Source of the DNA: Rhodospirillaceae bacterium
GTDB lineage: Bacteria; Pseudomonadota; Alphaproteobacteria; Bin65
NCBI GenBank assembly: GCA_011523655.1
Contig: WTGH01000034.1
Coordinates: 62,001-126,000 of the forward strand
DNA: 64,000 nucleotides
Direction: 5' to 3'
The translations under genes were made by a program, and so were the position numbers. Shown in pieces: positions 8,303 to 16,763 of the stretch. Below the pieces are notes generated by a model. The model saw only the letters and a list, made by a program, of their open reading frames with translations, made no database searches and was not told the DNA's origin. Each line of letters starts with the position of its first letter. Position 1 is the stretch's first letter.

Positions 8303-11300
8303 ACGATTCCCCCGGTCAGCGGAGCGCCGGCGCCGGTTTCAGGGGCTTTGCCGGATTTGTTGGCGGGACCGGCCTTGTTATTGTCCTCGTCGCTATCGCG
8401 GTCGCCCAGGTCGACGTCGCGGCGCAGTTGTACTGGCAGGCGTTCGAATTCCTGGCGCGACTAACGCCGCCGAACTCCGGACTTCCGACGGCGAAAGACC
8501 TCGCAGCCCTGCTTCCGGTGCCGGAGGGCGTCGCACTTCCCGGGGTTCCCGTCGCGGTCTGGGTCCCGACCGCGATCCTGGCGGGTCTCTGGAACCTCGT
8601 CGCGCTCGTCGTCTTCCGGTTCTGGGTGCTGCGCGTGCCGCTCCATCCCGTCCGGGGGCCGATCCGCCATCCCTTCGCCCTCACGCCCCTCAGCCGGCAT
8701 TTCCTGCCGCCCGGGCGGCTGGCCTTCGCGACGGCCGTTGCCGTGTTCTGGCCGCTGCTCGCGGCGCGGGCGTTCCACGACCGGTCCGACCTGTTTTCGT
8801 CTGCAGCGGCGGGGGCGCCAGCGCTACAGGAATGGGCGCTATGGCCCGGTTCCGGCCGGGCGATGGAAGGCTGGCTCGAAGCGGCGACCGTCCACGCCGC
8901 AGTCGGCGCGCTGGGCCTGGTATCGATTGCCCTTGCCGGCGCCCTGGCACGGCGCGGCGGCCCCTTCCACCATTACCACTGGCGCACGCAGCCGGTCGCC
9001 AAGCTGTTCGTGCCGGTGTTGCTCGCGCACCTGGCGGCGTCGGTACTCGCGGCAGCCCTGTTTCCCAATCCGCTGCATGCCCTCGTCGTTCTGTCGTCGC
9101 TGCTGGCACTGACCCTCGCCGCGTTCCTCGGGCAAGTCGCCACCCTGTCGGTCGAAGCGCGCCGCGACCGGCGCCTGAAGCGCCTCGACGAACTGGCGCG
9201 CGAGGGCCGCGCCAAGCCATCCGACCTGGCGTTCCGGGAAGCGACGATCCGCTTCCTCCTGGGAGACGGGCCCAAGCCCTCCGGGAAGCCGGACCGCAAG
9301 TCGCAGCGTCGGTCCGGGCCGACTTCGCCGACGCGAGGCAAAGAGGCGGGCCGGCCCTCCGGCCCGGCCGGGCGGATGAAAAGGCGGCTCCGCTACATCG
9401 CCGCCGTCATGGCCCTTGCGATAACGGCATCCGCCGTACCGGTAATCTACATCTGGTTTCGCCTCCCCGATGCCGACCAGACCCGGCAAATCGCCCGATC
9501 GGTCCACTATCATGTCGAGAAGACGACAATCCCGGCGCAGGGCAATGGAGGAGCCCTCGTCCGTCTGCGGCTGATCGGCAACCGCTACGACTACAGCCTG
9601 AATTACAGCCGCGAGAATATTTCGGAAGATTTTTTCAATGCGGTGATTGCCAGCGAGGACAACAAGTTCGACAGGTCAACGGCCTATCGATTGCCGTACA
9701 TCGTCTTCAAATTCGGCGAAGCGACGCTCTGCTACCTGGCAAAATCGACAGGCTTGCGAAGGCGGGATTGCGCCGGCAACAGCACGGTGCCGCAGCAACT
9801 GGCCCGGAACCTTCTGTCCAGCGAATACCGCAGCATCTGGCGAAAGATCGTCGAGTTCGTCTGGGCCCTCAAGATGGAATTTCATCTGGAGAACGACGAG
9901 ATACTCGAACTCTACGCCAACCGCGTTTACCTGGGGAACCGGAATTACGGCGTGGAAACGGCCTCCCGTCACTATTTCGGAAAACATGCGAAAGACCTGT
10001 CGCTCGGGGAGGCCGTTTTATTGGCGGCGGCGATCAAGAAACCGTCCAGGTGGAACTTTTTCAACGATCGCTCGGGAGCTGAGGGGCGCGCCAGGCTGAT
10101 TCTGGAACTCATGAAACGACAGGGCTACGCGCCGGCCGGCGCATCCTTCGGCGCCGGGTTCCGCCTGCGCCCGGCCGGGGTCCGCCCCAACAAGCCCTAT
10201 CTCGGGCATCTGTGGATGTGGATCGAGCCCCGCGCGAGGAAGGTCCTTCGCGACCGGCCCGACGGAAAATACAAGATCGTCACCGCGCTGGACGCCGAGG
10301 CGCATGTCTACGCCAGGGCCGAACTCGAAAGAGAAGTCCGGCGCTGGCGGGACAGGGGAATTCCGGTCGCCGAAGGCGCGGTCGTCGTCATGCGTCCCGA
10401 CGGCAGGGTTCTCGCCATGGTGGGCGGCGCCGGCGACGATCCGAAATCGCGCGGCACCAACCGGGCGAAGCGGACGGAAAAACTCTTCCCGCGCCCGCCG
10501 GCCTCGGCGTTCAAGCCGTTCCTGTATCTGGCGGCGCTCGAGCGCGGACTGAAGCCGAACCAGCTCATCGACGCCGGCCCGGTCAGCATTCCGATCCCCG
10601 GCGGGAAACGCTACGAGCCGGCCAACCATGACGGCGCGGTGTACCGGCGCAAGGTTCCGATGCGCGACGGCCTCGTGAAGTCGATCAACACGGCCGCGGT
10701 GCATCTGCTGCGCAAGCAGGTCGGATACAAACGTCTGTTCGACGTGCTGCGGCGGCTCGGCATCCAGACGCGATACCTCAAGGCGAAATGGGGCATCGCC
10801 CTGGGCCAGAGCGGCGTGCCGCTGATCGAGATGATGGGCGCCTACGGCGTGCTCGCCAACGGCGGCCGGCGGGCAACGCCCTACGCCATGCTCGCGATCA
10901 TGCGGGAATCGGGCGACATCGTGTGGCAGCGCGAAACCCGGGCCAGGCCCCCGATCTTCGATCCGCGCCATGTCAGCGACCTGAACGCCATGCTGCTCGA
11001 CGTGGTGAAGCACGGCACCGGCCGGCCGGCGGCACTGGGCGTGTCGGAGGCCATCCGGGCGAGACGTGAGCGCGGACCGGGCGAAGCTGCCGGGTGCGGC
11101 CCGCCGTCAAAAGTGAATGTCGCGGGCAAGACCGGCACGGGCGACGAATTCACCGATGCGTGGTTCATGGGCTATACCGCGGACCTGGTCATCGGCGTCT
11201 GGTTCGGCAACGACACGCCCAGGACGATGCCCGAACTTTACGGCGCGGCAGGACCGGCGCGCACGTTCAACGGCATTCTTTCCCGTCTGGCCAGATTTAC

Positions 11301-11334
11301 CGCGGTGACCGACCCGACCTGCCCGCTGCCCTGA
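8299..11334 (+). CDS. Bifunctional class A penicillin-binding protein with large multi-helix N-terminal extension
   Basis: 1011 residues. Residues 1-290 contain five or six hydrophobic segments and match no penicillin-binding-protein region I know. A basic, proline-rich linker (about 325-360) and a membrane anchor (about 361-385) follow. The glycosyltransferase 51 domain has IASEDNKFD with catalytic Glu453, NSTVPQQLARN near 495 and ENDEILELYANRVYLG. The transpeptidase domain has SAFK (Ser736-Lys739), SIN (795-797) and KTGT (944-947). The usual EDxxFxxH histidine of the first motif is replaced by Ser. It polymerises and crosslinks peptidoglycan if active. The ATG overlaps the stop of a 14-codon leader frame. 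Longer in-frame starts upstream would read through the repeated promoter block and are unlikely. Confidence 0.85.
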   Translation: MNDSPGQRSAGAGFRGFAGFVGGTGLVIVLVAIAVAQVDVAAQLYWQAFEFLARLTPPNSGLPTAKDLAALLPVPEGVALPGVPVAVWVPTAILAGLWNLVALVVFRFWVLRVPLHPVRGPIRHPFALTPLSRHFLPPGRLAFATAVAVFWPLLAARAFHDRSDLFSSAAAGAPALQEWALWPGSGRAMEGWLEAATVHAAVGALGLVSIALAGALARRGGPFHHYHWRTQPVAKLFVPVLLAHLAASVLAAALFPNPLHALVVLSSLLALTLAAFLGQVATLSVEARRDRRLKRLDELAREGRAKPSDLAFREATIRFLLGDGPKPSGKPDRKSQRRSGPTSPTRGKEAGRPSGPAGRMKRRLRYIAAVMALAITASAVPVIYIWFRLPDADQTRQIARSVHYHVEKTTIPAQGNGGALVRLRLIGNRYDYSLNYSRENISEDFFNAVIASEDNKFDRSTAYRLPYIVFKFGEATLCYLAKSTGLRRRDCAGNSTVPQQLARNLLSSEYRSIWRKIVEFVWALKMEFHLENDEILELYANRVYLGNRNYGVETASRHYFGKHAKDLSLGEAVLLAAAIKKPSRWNFFNDRSGAEGRARLILELMKRQGYAPAGASFGAGFRLRPAGVRPNKPYLGHLWMWIEPRARKVLRDRPDGKYKIVTALDAEAHVYARAELEREVRRWRDRGIPVAEGAVVVMRPDGRVLAMVGGAGDDPKSRGTNRAKRTEKLFPRPPASAFKPFLYLAALERGLKPNQLIDAGPVSIPIPGGKRYEPANHDGAVYRRKVPMRDGLVKSINTAAVHLLRKQVGYKRLFDVLRRLGIQTRYLKAKWGIALGQSGVPLIEMMGAYGVLANGGRRATPYAMLAIMRESGDIVWQRETRARPPIFDPRHVSDLNAMLLDVVKHGTGRPAALGVSEAIRARRERGPGEAAGCGPPSKVNVAGKTGTGDEFTDAWFMGYTADLVIGVWFGNDTPRTMPELYGAAGPARTFNGILSRLARFTAVTDPTCPLP

Positions 11335-11408
11335 CCGCGCCGTATGGCTGCGGTCGCTCCGCAGGGACGGTGCAGCAACGCCTGCACGCTATGCAGGCCG
11401 CCTTTCGC

Positions 11409-11524
11409 ATGGCCTGCATCGCGTCAGCCCCTCTGGACCGGGTTGCCGCCGTGTGTACACTCACGCCATTGTCCGGGATAGCCGAAGAAGGAGCTGCCTC
11501 ATGGCCGCGATCGAGAATGTCCGC
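11409..11524 (+). repeat. 116-bp direct repeat, copy B (promoter and 5' end of thiolase gene)
   Basis: Counterpart of the block at 8166-8281. It contains GTGTGTACACT (possible -10 at 11456), an AAGGAG ribosome site and the first eight codons of the thiolase gene. The two copies flank the penicillin-binding-protein gene as direct repeats, consistent with insertion of that gene through a promoter duplication or with unequal recombination. Confidence 0.8.
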
Positions 11525-12715
11525 ATCCCCTATGGCGGCTATTGGAGCACGCCGTTTTCCAAATGGCAGAACAGCTTCGCCGAATTGCATTCGATTCGCT
11601 TCGCCGCCCATGTCGCCAGGGATGCGCTGGCCGAGCGGGAGATCGACCCGCAGAGTTTCGACCATGCGGTGATGGGCATTACGACACCCCAGGAATCGAG
11701 CTTTTTCGGCCTGCCCTGGCTGATGAAGATGATCGGCAACGACGCCGTGCCCGGCACCCAGGTCTCCCAGGCCTGCGCGACCGGCGCGCGCGTGCTCCAG
11801 ACCGCCTCCTTCGAGATCGAGCGCGGCATGGGCAGCGCCTCGCTGTGCGTGGCGGCGGACCGGACGTCGAACGGCCCGGTGCTGAGCTATCCGAGCCCGT
11901 CCAACCCGGGCGGCGCGCCGGATATCGAGCGCTGGCCGATCGACGGGTTCGAGGGCGATCCACTGGGCGGCCCGCCGATGGTCGGCACGGCGGAGAACTG
12001 CGCTCGCGACTGGCAGGTTTCCACCGAGGAGCAGCACGACGTCGTGTTTCGGCGCTGGGAACAGTATGAGATGGCGCTGGCGGACGACCGCGCCTTCCAG
12101 AAAGGCTACATGAAGCTGCCCTTCGAGGTGCCGGACAAGCGCTTCCACAGGACGGCCGGGACAATCGACGGCGACGAAGGCGTGCGGCCTTCGACGCGGG
12201 AAGGCCTCGCACGGCTCAAGCCCGTGCAGGAAGACGGCACGGTCACCTTCGGCGGCCAGACCCACCCGGCCGACGGCAACGCCGGCGTCATTCTCGCGAC
12301 GCCGGCCAAGGCGCGCGCGCTGTCGAAGGATCCGTCCGTCGAGATCGCGGTGCTCGGCTTCGGCATGGCGCGGACCAAGCCGCACTACATGCCGGCGGCG
12401 CCGGTGCCGGCGGCGCAGCAGGCGCTGGACATGGCCGGGCTGACGATCGGCGACATCGACGCGGTCAAGACCCACAACCCCTTCGCCGTCAACGACGTCG
12501 TGTTCGCCCGGGAGACCGGCTTCGACGTCGACGCGATGAACAATTACGGCTGCTCGCTGATCTTCGGCCATCCGAACGGGCCGACCGGCCTGCGCCTGGT
12601 GATCGAGCTGGTCGAGGAGCTGGTGCAGCGCGGCGGCGGGCGGGGCCTGTTCACCGGCTGCGCCGCCGGCGACAGCGCGATGGCGGTCGTCGTGGAGGTA
12701 TCGCAAGCCCGATGA
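11501..12715 (+). CDS. Thiolase-family acetyl-CoA acetyltransferase-like protein
   Basis: 404 residues with an ATG at 11501 behind AAGGAG. The thiolase fold is shown by SQACATGARVLQTA, where the cysteine (about residue 92) is the acyl-accepting nucleophile. THNPFAVND supplies the catalytic histidine, FGHPNGPTGLRLVIELVEEL the second active-site histidine, and FTGCAAGDSAMAVVVE the C-terminal cysteine motif. The stop overlaps the next gene by four bases (ATGA). Together with the adjacent feruloyl-CoA-synthase-like ligase it probably cleaves a beta-keto or aryl-acyl-CoA intermediate. The substrate is inferred only from context. Confidence 0.88.
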   Translation: MAAIENVRIPYGGYWSTPFSKWQNSFAELHSIRFAAHVARDALAEREIDPQSFDHAVMGITTPQESSFFGLPWLMKMIGNDAVPGTQVSQACATGARVLQTASFEIERGMGSASLCVAADRTSNGPVLSYPSPSNPGGAPDIERWPIDGFEGDPLGGPPMVGTAENCARDWQVSTEEQHDVVFRRWEQYEMALADDRAFQKGYMKLPFEVPDKRFHRTAGTIDGDEGVRPSTREGLARLKPVQEDGTVTFGGQTHPADGNAGVILATPAKARALSKDPSVEIAVLGFGMARTKPHYMPAAPVPAAQQALDMAGLTIGDIDAVKTHNPFAVNDVVFARETGFDVDAMNNYGCSLIFGHPNGPTGLRLVIELVEELVQRGGGRGLFTGCAAGDSAMAVVVEVSQAR

Positions 12716-14610
12716 AAGACGTGCGCCCGATCCCTGACCCGATCCCTGACGCCGACCCGTCGACCGGCTGGACCAAGGACTGGCCCTACACGCCGCTCCG
12801 GCTCCCCGAACGCGCGCTGGAGATCGAGCGGCGGGACAACGGCGAGACCATCCTGCGCAACCCGACGCCGCTGGAGCCTTATCCGGTCCAGGTGTCCGAC
12901 GACCTGCGCCGCCAGGCCGTGCGCATCCCGGATCGAACCTTCCTCGCCCAGCGCGGCGCGGACGGCGACTGGGTCCACCTGACCTACGCCGCGGCGCGCG
13001 ACCGGGCGGACCGGGTTTCGCAATGGCTGCTCGACAACGGCCACAACGGCGACAATCCGGTTGCGATCCTGAGCGACAACAGCCTGAACTTCGCGGTCCT
13101 GCAACTCGGCGCGATGCAGGTTGGCATCCCGGCGATGCCGGTCTCGCCGGCCTATTCGCTGATGTCGAAGGACTTCGCCAAGGTCCGCCATGTCTGCGAC
13201 AGCTTCACGCCCAGCCTGGTCTATGTCGAGGACGCGGCGCTGTTCAAACCGGCGCTGGACGCCGTGAAGCCCGATGCAACGATCGTGGCGACGCGCAACG
13301 TCGAGGCCATCGCCGGCGCTATCCCGTTCGACGACCTGCTGGCCGGCGCACCGGGCGCGGCGGTCGAGCGCGCCTATGCGGCGGTGACCGGCGACAGCAT
13401 CGGCAAGATCCTGCTGACGTCGGGCAGCACCGGCCTGCCCAAGGGCGTGATCAACACACAGCGGCTGATGTGCTCGTCGCTGACCCAGATCGGCCAGGTC
13501 TGGCCGTTCCTGCACGACGAGCCGCCGGTGATCTGCGACTGGCTGCCCTGGAACCACACCTTCGCGGCGAACTTCAACTTCAACACGATCCTGCGCTTCG
13601 GCGGCACCTACTGGCTCGACGAGGGCAAGCCGGTGCCGAGCCGGTTCGAGGCGACCCTGCGCAACCTGCGCGAGGTGAAGATCAACCAGTATGTCAACGT
13701 CGCCCGCGCCTACGACCTGCTGGTCCCGGCGCTCGAGGCCGATCCCGCCTTCGCCGAACATGTCCTGGGCGACTGCCAGTATCTGTTCTATGCCGGCGCC
13801 GGCCTGCCCCAGGCGCTGTGGGACCGCATCGAGGCGCTGTCGATCCGGGTGCGCGGCGCGCGCATCCCGATGATGACCTCGCTGGGCTCGACCGAGACCG
13901 GCCCGCCGGCGATCAAGGGCTACTGGCCGTGCGACCGGTCGGGCACCGTCGGCCTGCCGATCCCCGGCCTGGAGGCCAAGCTGGCGCCCGCCGGCGGCAA
14001 GACGGAGATCCGCTTCCGCGGCCCGAACATCGCGCCGGGCTACTACCGCAACCCGGAAAAGACCGCCGAGGCCTTCGACGCGGAGGGGTTCTACCGGATC
14101 GGCGACGCCGTGAAATGGATCGACGAAGCGGACCCGATGCAGGGCCTCAGCTTTGACGGGCGGGTGGCGGAGAATTTCAAGCTGCTCACCGGCACCTGGG
14201 TCGCGACCGGCGTGCTGCGCCTCGATGCCCTCTCCTTCCTCGGCCCGCTGGTCTCGGATGCCGCGGTGACCGGCGAGGACCGCGACGAGGTCGGCCTGCT
14301 CGGCTTCGCCAACCTGGACGCCTGCAAGGCGGCGATCGGCCCGGCGGCGGAGGGCCTGTCGCCGGCGGACGTCGTCGCGCATCCGGCGGTGCACGACGCC
14401 CTGCGGGTAAAGATCGCCGCCTACAACCGCGAGCATCCCGGCTCCAGCCAGCGCATCGCCCGCGTCCTCTTGATGACCGCGCCGCCGGATATCGACGCCG
14501 GCGAGATCACCGACAAGGGCTACCTCAACCAGCGCGCCATCCTGAACGCCCGCGCCGAACTGGTCGAACGGCTCTACGCGGGCGAGGGAGCGGACGTGGT
14601 GGCCGCGTGA
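12712..14610 (+). CDS. AMP-forming acyl-CoA ligase, feruloyl-CoA synthase-like
   Basis: 632 residues, start overlapping the thiolase stop. The ANL-superfamily P-loop LLTSGSTGLPKGVINTQ lies near residue 225 and is followed by WLPWNHTFAANFNFNTIL. SLGSTETGPPA and the RIGDAVKW motif are conserved. The overall arrangement, with a long N-terminal segment reading RRDNGETILRNPTPLEPYP and the C-terminal GTWVATGVLRLDAL block, is that of feruloyl-CoA synthases. It would activate an aromatic acid to its CoA ester using ATP. The following thiolase step fits CoA-dependent side-chain shortening, but no hydratase/lyase gene is adjacent. Confidence 0.87.
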   Translation: MKDVRPIPDPIPDADPSTGWTKDWPYTPLRLPERALEIERRDNGETILRNPTPLEPYPVQVSDDLRRQAVRIPDRTFLAQRGADGDWVHLTYAAARDRADRVSQWLLDNGHNGDNPVAILSDNSLNFAVLQLGAMQVGIPAMPVSPAYSLMSKDFAKVRHVCDSFTPSLVYVEDAALFKPALDAVKPDATIVATRNVEAIAGAIPFDDLLAGAPGAAVERAYAAVTGDSIGKILLTSGSTGLPKGVINTQRLMCSSLTQIGQVWPFLHDEPPVICDWLPWNHTFAANFNFNTILRFGGTYWLDEGKPVPSRFEATLRNLREVKINQYVNVARAYDLLVPALEADPAFAEHVLGDCQYLFYAGAGLPQALWDRIEALSIRVRGARIPMMTSLGSTETGPPAIKGYWPCDRSGTVGLPIPGLEAKLAPAGGKTEIRFRGPNIAPGYYRNPEKTAEAFDAEGFYRIGDAVKWIDEADPMQGLSFDGRVAENFKLLTGTWVATGVLRLDALSFLGPLVSDAAVTGEDRDEVGLLGFANLDACKAAIGPAAEGLSPADVVAHPAVHDALRVKIAAYNREHPGSSQRIARVLLMTAPPDIDAGEITDKGYLNQRAILNARAELVERLYAGEGADVVAA

Positions 14611-14960
14611 GGCCGACTTAACTGCCGCTGCCGCCCCGGCGGCGGAACGGCACCGATCGAATCCCTCTCCCCTTGGAATTCCTCTGCGAAAGGGGCTCTG
14701 TCTCGCCAACCGTCCCGCCTTGCTTCCCCGGACGGAGCGCAGCGACGATCCGGGGGCCAGAGCTACAGACGGAGGCCGTGCCGGGCGGCCCTGGTCCCCG
14801 GCTCTCCCTGCGGTCGGCCGGGGCGGCAAGAGAGGGAGAAGGGCGCGGGACAGCGCAGCCCGCGCTGCCGCCTTTCGCGGGGAAATCCGAGGATTCCCCG
14901 CGAAATGCCGCGAACCGGGCCGGCCTTTCGTCAATATTTCCTTTTTTTCGATAATATTCC

Positions 14961-14989
14961 TTGACACGGGTGATCCCGCGCCCTATATC
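14961..14989 (+). promoter_or_regulatory. Orphan sigma-70-type promoter
   Basis: TTGACA at 14961-14966, a 17-base spacer and TATATC at 14984-14989, preceded by an AT-rich stretch (TTTTTTTCGATAATATTCC). A perfect -35 and good spacing are rare in this GC-rich window, but no gene follows within 550 bases on this strand. It may drive a small RNA up to the inverted repeat at 15077, or be a relic. Confidence 0.45.
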
Positions 14990-15076
14990 GGCCCCGTCAA
15001 CGCCCGAAATGCGCCTGCCGCGGCCGGCCGACGCCCGATCCGCCGCCTCTTCACCCCGTTTTCCGCCCATCGTTCC

Positions 15077-15236
15077 GTCCTTCGAGATGGGGCTTCGAGA
15101 CGCAGTGCTGCGCACTGCTCCTCAGCCCCTCCTCAGGATGAAGCTGTAAAATTTGGCCGGACTCCCAACCCTTCATCCTGAGGAGGCCATTGAGGAGGCG
15201 CGTTAGCGCCGTCTCGAAATGGCCGTCTCGAAGGAC
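15077..15236. repeat. Imperfect inverted repeat, MITE/REP-like palindromic element 1
   Basis: Left arm 15077-15143 and right arm 15171-15236 are imperfect reverse complements of about 66 bases, separated by 27 bases. The arms begin GTCCTTCGAGA and end CTCCTCAGGATGAAG. A second, shorter member of the same design lies at 16633-16741. Such elements can fold into long hairpins in either transcript. Confidence 0.8.
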
Positions 15237-15385
15237 GCCCCCCCGGTGTCGACCGGCGCTCGCGCCCGGCCGGGAGGCAGGAAAATTTCCTATATGGATT
15301 ATTTTCTTGCACTCCCGTACGGCGTCTTTCCAACGATTCCAAAGGGTTAGGGCTGCCGGACGCACAAAAAAATAAAAGAAAAAAA

Positions 15386-15401
15386 TTGAACATTCATTCA
15401 A
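15386..15401. promoter_or_regulatory. Candidate operator palindrome upstream of the selenoprotein gene
   Basis: TTGAACATTCATTCAA has perfect TTGAA/TTCAA arms in a local AT-rich stretch about 140 bases before the next coding start. Spacing and symmetry resemble a TetR-type operator, but no TetR-family gene is adjacent, so this is tentative. Confidence 0.3.
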
Positions 15402-15543
15402 AAATCCGGCCGTTTTCCGGCGTCCGGCCCGGCCGGCACACCCCTTCGCAGAGGAAGCCTTGGGGAGGTGGAAGAAGGCACTTAAGGCTTGCCGAACTGC
15501 GGCCGCCTTGATCGCCGCCGGCCCTCGCAGTAGCTTTCCCCTC

Positions 15544-16632
15544 ATGAGCCATTTCACCGCCGCGCCGCTGCCGATCCGGGGCGACCTTGCCGCCGCGCTC
15601 GACCGCGGCTGGGCGCAGCTCGGCGAAACCGGCGCGTGGCTGACCGGTGCGGAGCGCGTCGCGGTGGTGCGCGAGGCCCGGGCGGCGTGGGACTGCGCGG
15701 TGTGCCGGGCGCGCAAGGCGGCGCTCTCTCCCTATGCGATCGACGGCGACCACGATGCGGCGACGGATCCGCCCGAGCCCTGGGTCGACGTCATCCACCG
15801 GGTCGTCACCGACGCCGGACGGCTGACCGAAAATTGGTGCCGCGAGGTCCAGGGCCGCGGCATCGGGGAAGACGAGTATATCGAGCTCGTCACCGTTGCG
15901 ACCATCGCGACGGTCATCGACATCTTCGCCCTGGCCATCGGGCTGCCGGCGCCGGACCTGCCGCCGGCGCAGGACGGCGCACCGCCGCGCCGCCGCGAGC
16001 CGACCGCGACCCCCGGCCCCGGCTGGGTCGCCACCGTCGCCCCGGAAAACGCCGGCGCCGATTTCGCGGATTTCTACGGCAACGACTCCGGCTTCTACAT
16101 CCGCCGGTCGCTCACCCTGCTGCCCGGCGAAGCGCGCAAATTCTGGTCGGTCATGAACCTGCTCTACATGCAGGACCCGCGCATCCGCGAGCTGGACGGG
16201 CTGGACCGGTCGATTTCCCGGGCGCAGATGGAGTTCCTCGCCTCGCGCGCCTCGATGATGCTCGACTGCTACTACTGAACCACCAGCCATGCGGCGCGGC
16301 TCAGGTTGAGCGGCACGGAAACCGGCGACGACTACGATCTCACCGCCATCACCGAAGGCGGCGACGGCGCGATTCCATACGGCGGCGAATTGAACGCCTT
16401 CGTCGAAGCGATCCTGGGGCGCGACCGGGCGGAGATCGCGGCGGCCCGCGCTGCGGTGGTCGAGGCGATGGGCGCGGCCGCCATGGTCGACGCCGCCGCC
16501 ACCATCGCCGCCTTCAACGCCTATCCCCGCGCCGCCGACGCCACCGGCATTCCGCTGGAGGACGCCAAGCGGGAGGCGACCGCCGGACTGCGCCACGAAC
16601 TCGGCCTCGACGCCCTGGAAGTGGCGGCCTGA
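15544..16632 (+). CDS. Carboxymuconolactone-decarboxylase/AhpD-like protein with in-frame TGA, probable selenoprotein
   Basis: One 362-residue frame interrupted only by TGA at 16276-16278. Read as selenocysteine (residue 245), the junction is Cys-Tyr-Tyr-Sec-Thr-Thr-Ser-His-Ala, the exact place of the CxxCxxSHA redox motif of AhpD/CMD-type peroxidases. Sequence on both sides belongs to the same family: upstream GEDEYIELVTVATIATVID and ISRAQMEFLASR, downstream IAAFNAYPRAADATGIPLED. A hairpin with a GGT apical loop lies about 25 bases after the TGA (16296-16314), the usual distance for a bacterial SECIS. Without recoding the protein would stop at 244 residues, losing its second redox residue. 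The start is the ATG at 15544; selenocysteine synthesis genes are not in this window. AhpD-like and CMD-domain selenoproteins are known from marine bacteria. Confidence 0.82.
16296..16314 (+). promoter_or_regulatory. SECIS-like hairpin after the in-frame TGA
   Basis: Pairs 16296-16297 with 16313-16314, a G/G mismatch, then GCTCA (16299-16303) with TGAGC (16307-16311), closing a GGT loop. The loop begins 26 bases after the TGA and has G in its first positions, as required for SelB recognition in bacterial SECIS elements. Identified by eye only. Confidence 0.6.
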
Positions 16633-16741
16633 CCCTTCGATACGCCCCTTCGGGGCTACTCAGGGCGAGGGGCATCGTAGGGAAGGACATACCCAACCAA
16701 TACCCTCATCCCGAGTAGGCGCGTCAGCGCCGTATCGAGGG
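16633..16741. repeat. Inverted repeat, MITE/REP-like palindromic element 2
   Basis: Left arm 16633-16671 (beginning CCCTTCGATACG) and right arm 16703-16741 (ending CGTATCGAGGG) are imperfect reverse complements of 39 bases around a 31-base loop. Composition and arm termini resemble element 1 at 15077. It lies between convergent genes (selenoprotein and xerC) and may act as a bidirectional terminator. Confidence 0.75.
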
Positions 16742-16763
16742 GCGGAACAGGTCTCGAAGCGCT

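Larger units (their letters stand above)
14611..15543 (+). other. Noncoding gap of 933 bases with repeats and an orphan promoter
   Basis: No convincing gene on either strand. Bases 14720-14760 are a GC-rich stretch of the kind common in intergenic repeats (GACGGAGCGCAGCGACGATC). A promoter-like pair lies at 14961-14989, a long inverted repeat at 15077-15236, and an AT-rich segment with a TTGAA...TTCAA palindrome at 15360-15405. The rest is featureless. Confidence 0.6.

Noticed and set aside
12544..14967. Minus-strand open frame of 807 codons
   Set aside because: Antisense to the feruloyl-CoA-synthase-like gene, with low-complexity translation and no family motif.
15051..15716. Minus-strand open frame across the repeats upstream of the selenoprotein gene
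   Set aside because: It translates the inverted repeat and an AT-rich tract into low-complexity sequence and overlaps the 5' end of the real gene.
16306..16632. Separate 108-residue gene with a TTG start
   Set aside because: It is exactly in frame with the preceding gene across a TGA, the TTG lies in the SECIS-like loop, and the joined protein restores the CxxUxxSHA motif.
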